NCBI RefSeq assembly: GCF_900447045.1 | Contig: NZ_UAWH01000016.1 | Span: 186,001-250,000, forward strand | Reading direction: 5' to 3' | Source of the DNA: Clostridium paraputrificum | GTDB lineage: Bacteria > Bacillota > Clostridia > Clostridiales > Clostridiaceae | DNA: 64,000 nucleotides | Shown: positions 44,758-53,764 of the stretch, one piece after another | How positions within the stretch are numbered: position 1 is the stretch's first letter | How the letters are laid out: each line of letters starts with the position of its first letter | The notes under the pieces: generated by a model | Databases searched by the model: none | What the model was told of the DNA's origin: nothing | The model's input: only the letters and a program-made list of their open reading frames with translations | Translations under genes and position numbers: made by a program

Positions 44758-45495
44758 ATGAAACTTATTGTAAACGGGGATGACTTTGGTTATAGTATTG
44801 GGCAAAATTTAGGTATTTTAGAATGTTTTAAAAATGGGATTATGACATCTACTTCATTAATGGTAAACATGCCTGGATTTAATCATGCTATTGAATTAAT
44901 GAAAAACAACAGCGAATTAAAGGTAGGAATTCATTTAGTTATGACTGTTGGTAGTCCAATTTCTACAGGACTTAAGGCAATAGTAAACAATAATGGTATA
45001 TTTGATAGAGATATGACTAAAATTGAAACTGCTAATATTAAAGAAATAAGAAAGGAATATAGAGCTCAAGTAGATAAATTCTTATCAACAGGATTTACTC
45101 CAGCTCATATAGATTTTCATTACGCTGTAACTAATGAACAATACCAAGTTGCTATGGAAATAGCTAAAGAACTAAATATTCCTGTAAGAGGAATGGATAA
45201 AGTTTGGGAAGATATACTTGATAAAAACAATATTAAACACTCTAGAAACTTTAACTGTGACTTTTATAATGAAGGTGTATCTTTAGAAAATCTAATTTCA
45301 ATTCTTGAAAATAATCTAGATAAGGACTATATAGAGTTAATGAGCCATCCAGCTTATATTGATTCAACTATCCTTAGAAATAGTAGCTATAATATAAAAA
45401 GAGCTTTTGAACTGGAAATCCTTACAAGCAATGAAATAAAAGAATACATAAAAAATAATGATAATATAGAATTGATTTCTTATAAAGATTTATAA
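44758..45495 (+). CDS. chbG: ChbG/HpnK family carbohydrate deacetylase
   Basis: The 245-residue enzyme removes acetyl groups from N-acetylated sugars such as chitobiose or related disaccharides (known for ChbG). The metal-binding motif NGDDFGYS is at residues 6-13, GIHLVMT supplies the first His, and AHIDFHYAV and ELMSHPAYID supply further ligands and the catalytic residues. Length is typical. GAGGGGGA precedes the start. It stands alone between convergent terminators, so its cellular substrate cannot be inferred from neighbours. Confidence 0.88.
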   Translation: MKLIVNGDDFGYSIGQNLGILECFKNGIMTSTSLMVNMPGFNHAIELMKNNSELKVGIHLVMTVGSPISTGLKAIVNNNGIFDRDMTKIETANIKEIRKEYRAQVDKFLSTGFTPAHIDFHYAVTNEQYQVAMEIAKELNIPVRGMDKVWEDILDKNNIKHSRNFNCDFYNEGVSLENLISILENNLDKDYIELMSHPAYIDSTILRNSSYNIKRAFELEILTSNEIKEYIKNNDNIELISYKDL

Positions 45496-45537
45496 GAAAC
45501 ATAAAAAACTGCCCTAAGGCAGTTTTTTATGTTTCTT
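45494..45537. terminator. Bidirectional intrinsic terminator with a 20-base-pair stem
   Basis: The 20-base arms at 45494-45513 and 45518-45537 are perfect inverse complements separated by CTAA; the core is AAACTGCC and GGCAGTTT. It separates convergent chbG and prs genes and includes the chbG stop. Confidence 0.95.
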
Positions 45538-45545
45538 AATTACTA

Positions 45546-46637
45546 TTATTCTCTAAGTAAATTATGAATCACTTGTGTAGCATCCATATATTTAGCTATA
45601 GACTTACCACTGTGTAATCTATTAACTATTCTAGCTAAGAATTCTGACATATCTACTCTTTCAAACCATTTAGCTTCTAGTAATTGTTCTGGTATATATG
45701 TTAAGTTAGTTGAATAAATCTTTGATATAGTACCATCTTCATAATACTTATTGAACTTCTCTAAACCTTCTGTAAAGAAAGCAAATGTAGCAGCTACATA
45801 TACATTTCTAGCATTTCTCTTCTTTAACTCTCTAGCTATATCAAGAACAGATTCTCCTGAAGCTATCATATCATCAACTATTAATACGTCTTTTCCTGCA
45901 ACATCTCTTCCCATATATTCATGTTGAACTATTGGATTCTTTCCATTTATAACAGTTGAATGGTCTCTTCTCTTATAGAATAAACCTACATCTACACCTA
46001 ATACACTTGAATAATAAATTGCTCTATCCATAGCTCCTGTATCAGGACTTATAACTAATAACTTTTCTTTATCTAATTCTAAATCTTTTTCCTGTGATAC
46101 AAGTGTTTTAACTATATCATATGTAGGATAGAAGTTTTCAAATGATAATAAAGGTACTGCATTTTGAATATTAGGGTCATGAACGTCAAATGTAATTATT
46201 TCATCTACCCCTAATCTTTCAAGTTCTTGAAGTGCTAAAGCACAATCTAAAGATTCTCTTCCCTTTCTTCTATGTTGTCTTGATTCATAAAGTAATGGCA
46301 TGATTACTGTTATTCTTGCAGCCTTACCTCTTATTGCAGCAACAGTTCTCTTGATATCTTGGAAATGTTCATCTGGTCCCATATGATGTTCAAAACCGAA
46401 CATTTTATATGTACAACTATAATTCCCAATATCACATAAAATATAAATATCTTTACCTCTTACAGTTTCAGATATCTTAACTTTACCTTCACCATTAGCA
46501 AATCTCACTTCATTTAAAGGTATAATATAAGAATCTTTGTTATCTCTCGCTTCTTGTATAAACTTATTTACAGCATCTCCTAGTTCCACACAACTTCTAA
46601 GGGCTATTATGCCAAGATCATGATTCAATTCACTCAT
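45546..46637 (-). CDS. prs: Ribose-phosphate pyrophosphokinase, long divergent form
   Basis: The 363-residue protein makes PRPP from ribose 5-phosphate and ATP. The PRPP-binding loop is VLIVDDMIASGESVLDIA, preceded by VISPDTGAMDRA, and the catalytic flexible loop region RRKGRESLD matches the KxRxxxE zone. It is about 45 residues longer than the usual 315-residue Prs, with a long C-terminal helix tail and an altered N terminus, so it belongs to a divergent clade. Another standard prs may exist elsewhere. It is flanked by a terminator and appears monocistronic. Confidence 0.87.
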   Translation of the reverse strand: MSELNHDLGIIALRSCVELGDAVNKFIQEARDNKDSYIIPLNEVRFANGEGKVKISETVRGKDIYILCDIGNYSCTYKMFGFEHHMGPDEHFQDIKRTVAAIRGKAARITVIMPLLYESRQHRRKGRESLDCALALQELERLGVDEIITFDVHDPNIQNAVPLLSFENFYPTYDIVKTLVSQEKDLELDKEKLLVISPDTGAMDRAIYYSSVLGVDVGLFYKRRDHSTVINGKNPIVQHEYMGRDVAGKDVLIVDDMIASGESVLDIARELKKRNARNVYVAATFAFFTEGLEKFNKYYEDGTISKIYSTNLTYIPEQLLEAKWFERVDMSEFLARIVNRLHSGKSIAKYMDATQVIHNLLRE

Positions 46638-46726
46638 TGATTTCTCTCCTTTTTATTAAAATCCCAAATATATTATATATCAAAAAATGTTGTAATGGAA
46701 ATAATTATACACGAAATTTTGACAAA

Positions 46727-48250
46727 TTATCCTACAATAACTCCAAATCCCAACACAACTATAGCTAATACCCCAATCATTATCATTAATGGTAGTATAA
46801 ATTTCAACCATTTATCATAGGTTATATTAACCATAGCTAGCGAAGCTAATATTAATCCTGTAGGAGTTATAAATCCCATTAACCCTTGCCCAAATTCATA
46901 GGCTGAAACAATTATATCCCTGTTCACTCCCACAATGTCTGCAAGAGGTGCCATTATTGGTATAGATAATACTGCAAGTCCTGATGAAGAAGCTATAAAA
47001 AATCCTAAAATGATATAAATAAAGAAAATTACAGTTGAAAATACTACCCCACTCATACCTGAAATTCCCTTACTTAAATAAAATAAAATGGTATCACTAA
47101 TCATCCCTTTTTCCATAATTATAGTTACTCCACGTGCTAATCCAATAATTAATGCTACGCCTAATAAATCTGAAGCTCCTATTACAAATTCATTTACAAA
47201 CTCTTTTTCCTTTAATCCAGCAAATAAATACATAATAAAAGTTACACCTAAAAATAAGGCAGTCATTTCCTCAAACCACCATCCTAGTTCTTTTACACCA
47301 TAAATCATAATTCCAAAGGACAGTACAAATATTATAAGCATAGCTTTTCTACCTAAAGTAAATTTAGGAGCCTCTTCTTTACTACTAATCAAATATTGTT
47401 TATCTATTTCTTCCTTCTGGCTATGTATTAGTGATTTACTTGGATCCTTCTTTACCTTTTCTGAATATCTAATTACATATATAGTACATGTTAATAATCC
47501 TAAAACAAGTAAAGCAATCCTTACAAAGATTCCATCTGTAAAATTTATTCCTGCTGTATTTGATGCTATTACTGTTGCAAAAGGATTTACTGTAGAAGCC
47601 ATAGAGCCCATAGCAGACCCTAAATATACAGCTGCAATAGCTACTAGTGCATCATATCCTGCTGCCAAAAAAACTGGTATAACTATTGGATAAAAAGCTA
47701 TTATCTCCTCTGCCAATCCAAATGTGGTACCACCAATACCTATTAGAATTGTAATAAGAACAATTAGCCACTTTTCTTTTCCCTCTAGTATTTTTGAAAG
47801 ACTATTAATACCTGCTGTAAATGCTCCAGACTTATTTACTACCCCTACAATGCCTCCTATAACTAAGACAAATGTAATAATATCTATAGAGTCATATAAC
47901 CCTTCAACTGGAGCTTTAAAAAATGATACTATTCCATTAGTTATAGATTTATTTTCCTTTTCTAGTCCTTTATAGCTTCCTGGAATAGCTACTGGCTTTG
48001 TTATTGATCCATACTTGAACATTCCTATATTAATCTTTATACCAAGTTCATCTAAGGTCTCTTGTGTACCTTCTAACTCTATCTGCTCCCCAAAAGGATT
48101 CTCAACTACAAATTTTCCACCCTCCATAATATAACTTAAAGTACTGTACTTTCCTGAAGGTATTAAGTATGTTAATAAAAGAACAATTAGAATTACAACC
48201 AATATAACTGTATATGCTGTTGGAAATAAAAACTTCTTTTTCCTCTTCAT
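46727..48250 (-). CDS. YfcC family membrane transporter
   Basis: The 507-residue protein has 11-12 hydrophobic helices and a soluble insertion near residues 35-115. The stretches GGTTFGLAEEIIAFYPIVIPVFLAAGYD and STVNPFATVIASNTAGINFTDG are characteristic of the YfcC/DcuC-like superfamily of the C4-dicarboxylate and basic amino acid carriers. The actual substrate is unknown. It is followed by the prs gene with about 90 bases of spacing, so an independent transcript is likely. Confidence 0.82.
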   Translation of the reverse strand: MKRKKKFLFPTAYTVILVVILIVLLLTYLIPSGKYSTLSYIMEGGKFVVENPFGEQIELEGTQETLDELGIKINIGMFKYGSITKPVAIPGSYKGLEKENKSITNGIVSFFKAPVEGLYDSIDIITFVLVIGGIVGVVNKSGAFTAGINSLSKILEGKEKWLIVLITILIGIGGTTFGLAEEIIAFYPIVIPVFLAAGYDALVAIAAVYLGSAMGSMASTVNPFATVIASNTAGINFTDGIFVRIALLVLGLLTCTIYVIRYSEKVKKDPSKSLIHSQKEEIDKQYLISSKEEAPKFTLGRKAMLIIFVLSFGIMIYGVKELGWWFEEMTALFLGVTFIMYLFAGLKEKEFVNEFVIGASDLLGVALIIGLARGVTIIMEKGMISDTILFYLSKGISGMSGVVFSTVIFFIYIILGFFIASSSGLAVLSIPIMAPLADIVGVNRDIIVSAYEFGQGLMGFITPTGLILASLAMVNITYDKWLKFILPLMIMIGVLAIVVLGFGVIVG

Positions 48251-48300
48251 AAAATCACCTTTTCTTTTGTTTAATATTCACATATATTATGTACAAAAAA

Positions 48301-48324
48301 ACAGGTTCATATTTATGAACCTGT
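48301..48324 (-). terminator. Intrinsic terminator of the 54-residue protein gene
   Basis: ACAGGTTCAT (48301-48310) and ATGAACCTGT (48315-48324) form a perfect stem with a 4-base loop, followed on the minus strand by TTTTTTT. The stop codon of the short gene touches the stem. Confidence 0.9.
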
Positions 48325-48488
48325 TAGTCATCACTACATACACAAAATGAATGTTGAAGTGCTACATATTCCTCTTTTGATAAACTTTTTAGATAATCAT
48401 CAAAATGATTCTCGGAGCAAAAATTTCCTATTTTGTTCGAAAAGTAATCTCCCTTCAATTTCTTATTGCAATATAAACACTTTTTCAT
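48324..48488 (-). CDS. Small Cys-rich protein (54 residues)
   Basis: This short gene encodes a 54-residue protein that starts MKKCLYCNKKLKGDYFSNK, continues with a Cys in NFCSENHFDDYLKSLS and ends in FCVCSDD. The CxxC pair, a central Cys/His and a CxC pair suggest a small zinc-binding treble clef, like remnants of zinc-ribbon proteins. GGAGG stands seven bases before the ATG and a strong terminator follows, so it is an expressed gene rather than chance. Function is unknown. Confidence 0.72.
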   Translation of the reverse strand: MKKCLYCNKKLKGDYFSNKIGNFCSENHFDDYLKSLSKEEYVALQHSFCVCSDD

Positions 48489-48571
48489 TCTACTTCCTCC
48501 ATATTGTTTTTTCTTTTATTTTCTACATTATAAAAACAAGTATTCACTATTAAATTTGAATTATCTATGTA

Positions 48572-48602
48572 AACAAACTCAAACATTACGCTTGAGTTTG
48601 TT
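48572..48602 (-). terminator. Intrinsic terminator overlapping the acetyltransferase stop
   Basis: AACAAACTCAA (48572-48582) and TTGAGTTTGTT (48592-48602) pair perfectly over 11 bases with a 9-base loop. The stop codon of the acetyltransferase gene lies in the stem. Confidence 0.82.
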
Positions 48603-49125
48603 ACAATTCCTTTTCCATAACTATCAGGTTCCAATACTTTTCATCTGTTTTTTTATTAATACATCTATCAACCTCTATAAATTGAAGGCTCTTCCAAAAT
48701 ATTTGACTTATAGTATTTTCTTTTATACAAGCTAATTTTATTCTTTTTAATCCTTTTTTCCTAGAACACCTAATTAAAGAATTCACAATATTTTTACCTA
48801 TTCCTAAACGATGATATTCTCCATGAATCATAAATAAACCAATAAAAACTACCTCTCTTTTTGGATATCCTTCAATTAAATCCATCACTGCCAAAAGTTT
48901 TCCATCATGAAAAAATCCAATGTATTGTTTTTGATTTCTTCTAGTATTGGGTGGAATTTCTATCAAATCATTTATACACTCTTCATATCTTATTTCATGA
49001 TCTTGTATTTTAGAAAAATAGTATGGATTAGATTTATATAATTGAAACAGCTCCAGATAATGATCTTTCCTAATCTCTCTAATGACATAATCATTTAATT
49101 CCAGCTCTAAATCATCTATAAGCAT
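48601..49125 (-). CDS. GNAT family N-acetyltransferase
   Basis: The 174-residue protein carries the GNAT core VVFIGLFMIHGEYHRLGIGKNIVNSLIRCSRKKG, where HRLGIG is the acetyl-CoA phosphate loop, followed by KLACIKENTISQIFWKSLQF typical of the C-terminal beta-alpha unit. The acceptor is unknown. It ends against a terminator and lies eight bases downstream of the DUF2087 regulator gene, suggesting one transcript. Confidence 0.87.
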   Translation of the reverse strand: MLIDDLELELNDYVIREIRKDHYLELFQLYKSNPYYFSKIQDHEIRYEECINDLIEIPPNTRRNQKQYIGFFHDGKLLAVMDLIEGYPKREVVFIGLFMIHGEYHRLGIGKNIVNSLIRCSRKKGLKRIKLACIKENTISQIFWKSLQFIEVDRCINKKTDEKYWNLIVMEKEL

Positions 49126-49132
49126 AATTTCC

Positions 49133-49903
49133 CTACTCCTTCACCCAGTAAACACTACAATCATTTGAACGTTCAATAAATCCATATTCTATTAATGCTC
49201 TTCTAATTGTTACATAATCCTCGTATACTCTCTTTAATACTTTGTTAATATCCTTTTCTGTATACTTTCTGCCCTTAACAAAATTCTTAGTAACTTCCCC
49301 AAGAATTATAATCTTCTTCTTCTCCTTAGATGGATAAGTTTTTATACCACCTGTTTCGTCCATATAATTCTTTATAACTGTTTCTCTTTCCTTCTCTGTT
49401 ATATTATATCTATCATCTATAGTTGTTGCAGTTTTATGGGCATCACAAAGCTGTTCATTCTCTAACTTTGTAATCTTTTTATTAGTATTACTAGATAATA
49501 ACTCCATCATAGCAAGAAATAATCTAGCTTGTTTTTCCTTTTCTCTTAACTTATATCTATGATTTCTTATAGTAGACTGAGCTACCCCCATCTTTATAGC
49601 AATTTCTTTATCAGATAAACCATTAGCCATTAATATTATTAAATCTCTTTGTACCTCAGAAATCCCAATAAAATTATTGTTCATATTTAGCAAGTATTGC
49701 AACATAGAGCCATGTTTATCTACTATATGAATTTCTGTTGCCCTTTTTGCATCATATAGATTTTCCTTTACATTATATATTCTTCCCTTTTCAAACTCAT
49801 CTTCACAAACAAGGCACATATAACAGTTTTTTTCTTCAATATATCCTTTTTTAACATCTTCAACTGATGCCTCCCAAAATAATTCTTCTTTCCCCTTCTC
49901 CAT
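49133..49903 (-). CDS. LuxR-type helix-turn-helix protein with DUF2087 domain
   Basis: The 256-residue protein has a Cys pair CYMCLVC near residue 28, a LuxR-type helix-turn-helix in RDLIILMANGLSDKEIAIKMGVAQSTIRNHRYKLREKEKQ, and a C-terminal DUF2087 domain ending IRRALIEYGFIERSNDCSVYWVKE. Proteins of this type are thought to regulate stress genes; targets are not known. The ATG at 49903 is chosen because AAAGGAA precedes it by nine bases, while the in-frame TTG at 49921 has no site. It heads the short transcript with the GNAT gene. Confidence 0.83.
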   Translation of the reverse strand: MEKGKEELFWEASVEDVKKGYIEEKNCYMCLVCEDEFEKGRIYNVKENLYDAKRATEIHIVDKHGSMLQYLLNMNNNFIGISEVQRDLIILMANGLSDKEIAIKMGVAQSTIRNHRYKLREKEKQARLFLAMMELLSSNTNKKITKLENEQLCDAHKTATTIDDRYNITEKERETVIKNYMDETGGIKTYPSKEKKKIIILGEVTKNFVKGRKYTEKDINKVLKRVYEDYVTIRRALIEYGFIERSNDCSVYWVKE

Positions 49904-50024
49904 AGCAATTCTTCCTTTCAAATTTATTTCTTCAATTATAATTATAGTTATATTTACACTTTTGTCTATTTATTTATAAACTTTTTATCACTTAGTTTGC
50001 TTTTTTATTATATTTTCCTAAAAC

Positions 50025-50058
50025 AAAAAAGGAAATTGACATTTCAACTTCCTTTTTT
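50025..50058 (-). terminator. Intrinsic terminator between MCP and regulator genes
   Basis: The left arm with AAAAAAGGAA and the right arm with TTCCTTTTTT pair with one inner mismatch zone around ACATT, flanked by A and T runs. It ends the methyl-accepting protein transcript. Confidence 0.85.
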
Positions 50059-50080
50059 GAACACAATATAAAAATAATTC

Positions 50081-51796
50081 TTACATATTAAACTTAGCCA
50101 CTAATTCAGTTAATTTTTGTGCTGACTCAGCCTGTGTCTGAGCTGTTACTGCAACTTGCTCCATAGCCTCAGTTGCTTCTAAAATATAATCCTTTATAGA
50201 TGATACATTTTCAGCAGATTTTTGTGCCATTCCTGCTACTTCCTCTACAGCAGAATTTATATCTTTAGTTGTTTCATTTATTTCTGTACTCATAGATGCA
50301 ATATCACTACTCATTTTGTTCATGAATACTCCATCCTCTTCATAATCCTTTCCTAATTCTAACAATTTATATCCTTCTTTAGAAACATCTTCATTTATAA
50401 AAGCAAGTAGCTTATTACTACTACTAGCAATTTTATTAAATGCTTCACGTACATCTTTTATTGTAGCTTGTACATCTTTAACAGCCTCCCTTGATTGCTC
50501 TGCTAAAGTTCTTACCTCATCAGCTACAACAGCAAAACCTTTTCCTTGTTCTCCTGCTCTAGCTGCTTCTATAGCTGCATTCAAGGCTAACAGATTTGTT
50601 TGTTCTGCTATTTCATTTATAGTATCAGCCATTATCATTATTTCATCGACAACTTTTGCCTTATTCATGGCTTCAATAATTTCTTCCTTAACGCTTGAAA
50701 ATACTTTCTCATTATTATCTAATAATGTCTTTGTACTTACTTTAGTATCATTGGCCTTCTTACTTATTTTTTCTGCATTTCCTCTTCCCTCATTAGCCTT
50801 TTCTTCTAATACTATAGTCCTTGAAGATACTTCTGATATTGAAGCATATAACTCTTCTGCAGTTGCACTAGTTTCTTGAACCGTAGAACTAATATTGTTT
50901 GCAGAAGCACTTATTTCCTCAAGCTGCGATGTCATTTCTTCAACAGTAGCATATAATTCCTCGCTACCTGCACTCATATCCTCTGTGCTTTCAATTAAAA
51001 CTTTTAATAATTCTCTTATATTATCTTGAGCTTTATTTAAAGAATTAGCTATAATACCAAACTCATTATTTTTTTCTATATTTATTTCTTCTGATAAATT
51101 ATATTCTGATATTCTATTTGATAATAGTCCAATCTTCTTTAAATATCCTCTTATTTCCTTGATAATTAAAAAAGAGCATACTACAGAAAAAATAATTGCT
51201 AAAATTAAATATATGTTAGATATAAAAACACTTCTTTTATACCTTGCTTTACTCTCTTCTACAGACTGAACTGCCCAACTTTCATTCATATTTACAATAT
51301 TATTTAAATCCCATGTATAGCCTTCTTTTTGTCTATCTAACTCTGGTATTAATGCTTTAGCACCTTCTTTGTCCCCTTTCATAGTTAACGCTATTATCTC
51401 ATCAACAATCTTATTATACTCACTAAAAGAATTTAAGAATATATTCGTGTATAGAGTGTCTTCCTCATCTCCCAAAATTGTTTCTTTATACTTTTCAATA
51501 TAATCATTGCATTTAACTCTATTTTCTTTAATAGTATTTATTATTTTCTCCTTATTTCCACTACTTTCATCAGTACATAAAAGATTAGTCATCAAGTCAT
51601 TTTCTAATGCTATTTCACTAACCTTACCTATATATAATATTCCCTTTGTATCTTCATTATATAAAGCTATTAATTCATCATTTGATACTTTCATATTATA
51701 ACTATTAAATATCGTTAAGGAAAACATCAATAATATTATTACGGAAAAAACTGCAATTAACTTTTTTGATATACTAGTATTTCTTATTATGTTCAT
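50081..51796 (-). CDS. Methyl-accepting chemotaxis protein
   Basis: The 571-residue receptor has a membrane helix at about residues 13-31, an extracellular four-helix-bundle-like region to about 190, a second helix at 190-210, a HAMP-like linker, and the conserved signalling hairpin [42 protein letters not shown]. The ligand is not evident. It is a transmembrane sensor for a CheA kinase not encoded in this window. The transcript is short and single-gene. Confidence 0.93.
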   Translation of the reverse strand: MNIIRNTSISKKLIAVFSVIILLMFSLTIFNSYNMKVSNDELIALYNEDTKGILYIGKVSEIALENDLMTNLLCTDESSGNKEKIINTIKENRVKCNDYIEKYKETILGDEEDTLYTNIFLNSFSEYNKIVDEIIALTMKGDKEGAKALIPELDRQKEGYTWDLNNIVNMNESWAVQSVEESKARYKRSVFISNIYLILAIIFSVVCSFLIIKEIRGYLKKIGLLSNRISEYNLSEEINIEKNNEFGIIANSLNKAQDNIRELLKVLIESTEDMSAGSEELYATVEEMTSQLEEISASANNISSTVQETSATAEELYASISEVSSRTIVLEEKANEGRGNAEKISKKANDTKVSTKTLLDNNEKVFSSVKEEIIEAMNKAKVVDEIMIMADTINEIAEQTNLLALNAAIEAARAGEQGKGFAVVADEVRTLAEQSREAVKDVQATIKDVREAFNKIASSSNKLLAFINEDVSKEGYKLLELGKDYEEDGVFMNKMSSDIASMSTEINETTKDINSAVEEVAGMAQKSAENVSSIKDYILEATEAMEQVAVTAQTQAESAQKLTELVAKFNM

Positions 51797-52057
51797 ATTA
51801 TTCCTCCAAATAGACTTTTTTCATTTTTAACCATTTTTAAACATGGGCATTTGTCATTATAACAAATTGCTTTAAATAGTCAAATATCATCCTGTTAAAC
51901 ACCTCTCAATTTTTTCATCATTTTTTAATACTTTGATAATTATAATGCATTTATTTTAATAATTTACCACTCTATTATCACCTTCTATTCTTAACATATT
52001 TTTTGTTTTATATGTTATCATTTTTTTTTACAAATAAACGCTATATTTTATTAATTT

Positions 52058-52066
52058 TGATATAAT
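52058..52066 (+). promoter_or_regulatory. Extended -10 promoter of the 5'-nucleotidase-like gene
   Basis: TG-A-TATAAT at 52058-52066 is an extended -10 element 17 bases before the ATG; no good -35 is seen. GAGGTG precedes the start. The preceding 290-base gap (51797-52083) is AT-rich and shows no other feature. Confidence 0.5.
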
Positions 52067-52083
52067 TCAATTGAGGTGTTAAT

Positions 52084-53601
52084 ATGAAAACTTTAAAGAT
52101 TTATTTTACTTCAGATATGCATGGCTTTGTATATCCAACAGACTATACTAATAATGATGATAAACATCTAGGAATGCTAAATGTAATTAACTCTTTCACA
52201 AAGGACGAAAACACTTTGATAATTGATGGAGGAGATACTATTCAGGGCTCTCCATTTACAACCTTTATATCAAAAAAAGATTTTCAAGTTCATCCAATTG
52301 GGAAAGTTTTAAACCAAGGTAAATATGATTTCATTACCTTAGGTAATCATGATTTTAACTATGGATATGATTATCTTGCTAAATATCTAAATACACTAGA
52401 TGCAACTTGTGTTTGTTCTAATGTAGAAGATAAAACAGGTAAACTTCCTATCCTTCCATATGCAATTAAAACGCTAGGAAATGGATTGAAAATAGGTACA
52501 TTAGGTTTTACAACAGACTTTATAAACATTTGGGAACAACCACAAAACCTAACAAACTTTAATATAAATGATACCTATACTTCAGTAAAAAAAGTATTTG
52601 ATGAAGTAAGATCTCAAGTTGATATTTTACTTGGAGTTTATCATGGTGGTTTTGAAAAGGATCTAGATACAGAGAAAATTTTAAGCACTAGTAATGAGAA
52701 TATAGCTTATAAAATTTGTGATGACTTTAACTTTGATATCCTATTAACTGGACATCAGCATATGGATATTGGCGGACAATATGTTAATGGAACTTATATA
52801 GTTCAAACGCCACAAAATGCATTTAAGTTTATAGAATTAAGCTTAGATTATGAAGAAAAAATCATTTCAATTAAATCAGAATTAAAGACTGCAGAAATAA
52901 ATCCAAATAAAGAAATGTTCAATGAATTATTACCTTATGAAAAAGAAGTTCAGAAATGGTTAGATAGCCCTGTAGGATTTTTAGATATTCCACTTCATCC
53001 TTCTACTCACATAGAAATGGCTTTATCAGGATCAAATCTTGCTAACTTTATAAATAAAATTCAATTAGATGCAAGTGGTGCTGATATAGCTTGCACATCA
53101 TTTGCTAACAGCATAAAAGGGTTTAATACCGATGTAACTGTCCGTGATATTGTTTCAACTTATGTTTATCCAAATACTTTAGTTGTATATGAAGTTACTG
53201 GAGAAATATTAAAGAAAGCCTTATCAAGAAGCGCTGAATATTTTTATTATGACGGAGAAGAAGTAAGAATTTCAGACTCATTCTTAAAACCAAAGGTTGA
53301 ACATTATAACTATGATTATTTTTCAAATATAGAATATACATTTACTTTAAATTCTAATGGAATAAATACTGTAGATTCAGTTATATTTAACGGAAAGGAG
53401 ATAAGTGATACTGATAAATTCACATTAGTTATGAATAATTACAGAGCTAGTGGTGCTGGTGGATATGAATTCTTTAAGTATTGTAAAATCATAAAAGAAA
53501 TTCAAATAGAAATGCCAGAAATTATAATAAATTATTTTGAAAAAAATAAAAAAGTTATTGTAGATAAAACAAAATATATACATGTTAAGCTAAATAAATA
53601 A
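52084..53601 (+). CDS. Bifunctional metallophosphatase/5'-nucleotidase family protein (cytoplasmic)
   Basis: The 505-residue protein has the two-metal phosphatase motifs TSDMHG, IDGGDTIQGS, LGNHDFNYG, GVYHGG and LTGHQHMDIGG in the N-terminal half, and a 5'-nucleotidase C-terminal domain with NNYRASGAGGYEFF. No signal peptide is seen, so unlike most 5'-nucleotidases it should act in the cytosol, as in YunD-like proteins. Substrates are probably nucleotides or related phosphodiesters. It stands alone. Confidence 0.9.
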   Translation: MKTLKIYFTSDMHGFVYPTDYTNNDDKHLGMLNVINSFTKDENTLIIDGGDTIQGSPFTTFISKKDFQVHPIGKVLNQGKYDFITLGNHDFNYGYDYLAKYLNTLDATCVCSNVEDKTGKLPILPYAIKTLGNGLKIGTLGFTTDFINIWEQPQNLTNFNINDTYTSVKKVFDEVRSQVDILLGVYHGGFEKDLDTEKILSTSNENIAYKICDDFNFDILLTGHQHMDIGGQYVNGTYIVQTPQNAFKFIELSLDYEEKIISIKSELKTAEINPNKEMFNELLPYEKEVQKWLDSPVGFLDIPLHPSTHIEMALSGSNLANFINKIQLDASGADIACTSFANSIKGFNTDVTVRDIVSTYVYPNTLVVYEVTGEILKKALSRSAEYFYYDGEEVRISDSFLKPKVEHYNYDYFSNIEYTFTLNSNGINTVDSVIFNGKEISDTDKFTLVMNNYRASGAGGYEFFKYCKIIKEIQIEMPEIIINYFEKNKKVIVDKTKYIHVKLNK

Positions 53602-53690
53602 TTTTAGAATAGAACGAAGCGTTGTAACAATCTTTATTCTACGAATATTTATATAAACATATATTTATGTATTTATATATTTATTGTACA

Positions 53691-53739
53691 AATGACCCTA
53701 TTAAATAGATTTTTTATTTTCTACTTAACAGGGTCCATT
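53691..53739. terminator. Bidirectional terminator-like hairpin
   Basis: AATGACCCTATTAA (53691-53704) pairs with TTAACAGGGTCCATT (53725-53739) with small mismatches around a 20-base loop between convergent genes. A weaker pair of AGAATA and TATTCT lies just upstream at about 53606-53640. Confidence 0.65.
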
Positions 53740-53764
53740 TTAATATAAATATTTATGTATAAGA

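Noticed and set aside
48347..48735. Overlapping plus-strand frames of Phe/Tyr-rich sequence
   Set aside because: Antisense to the 54-residue gene and the acetyltransferase, with low-complexity translation and no site.
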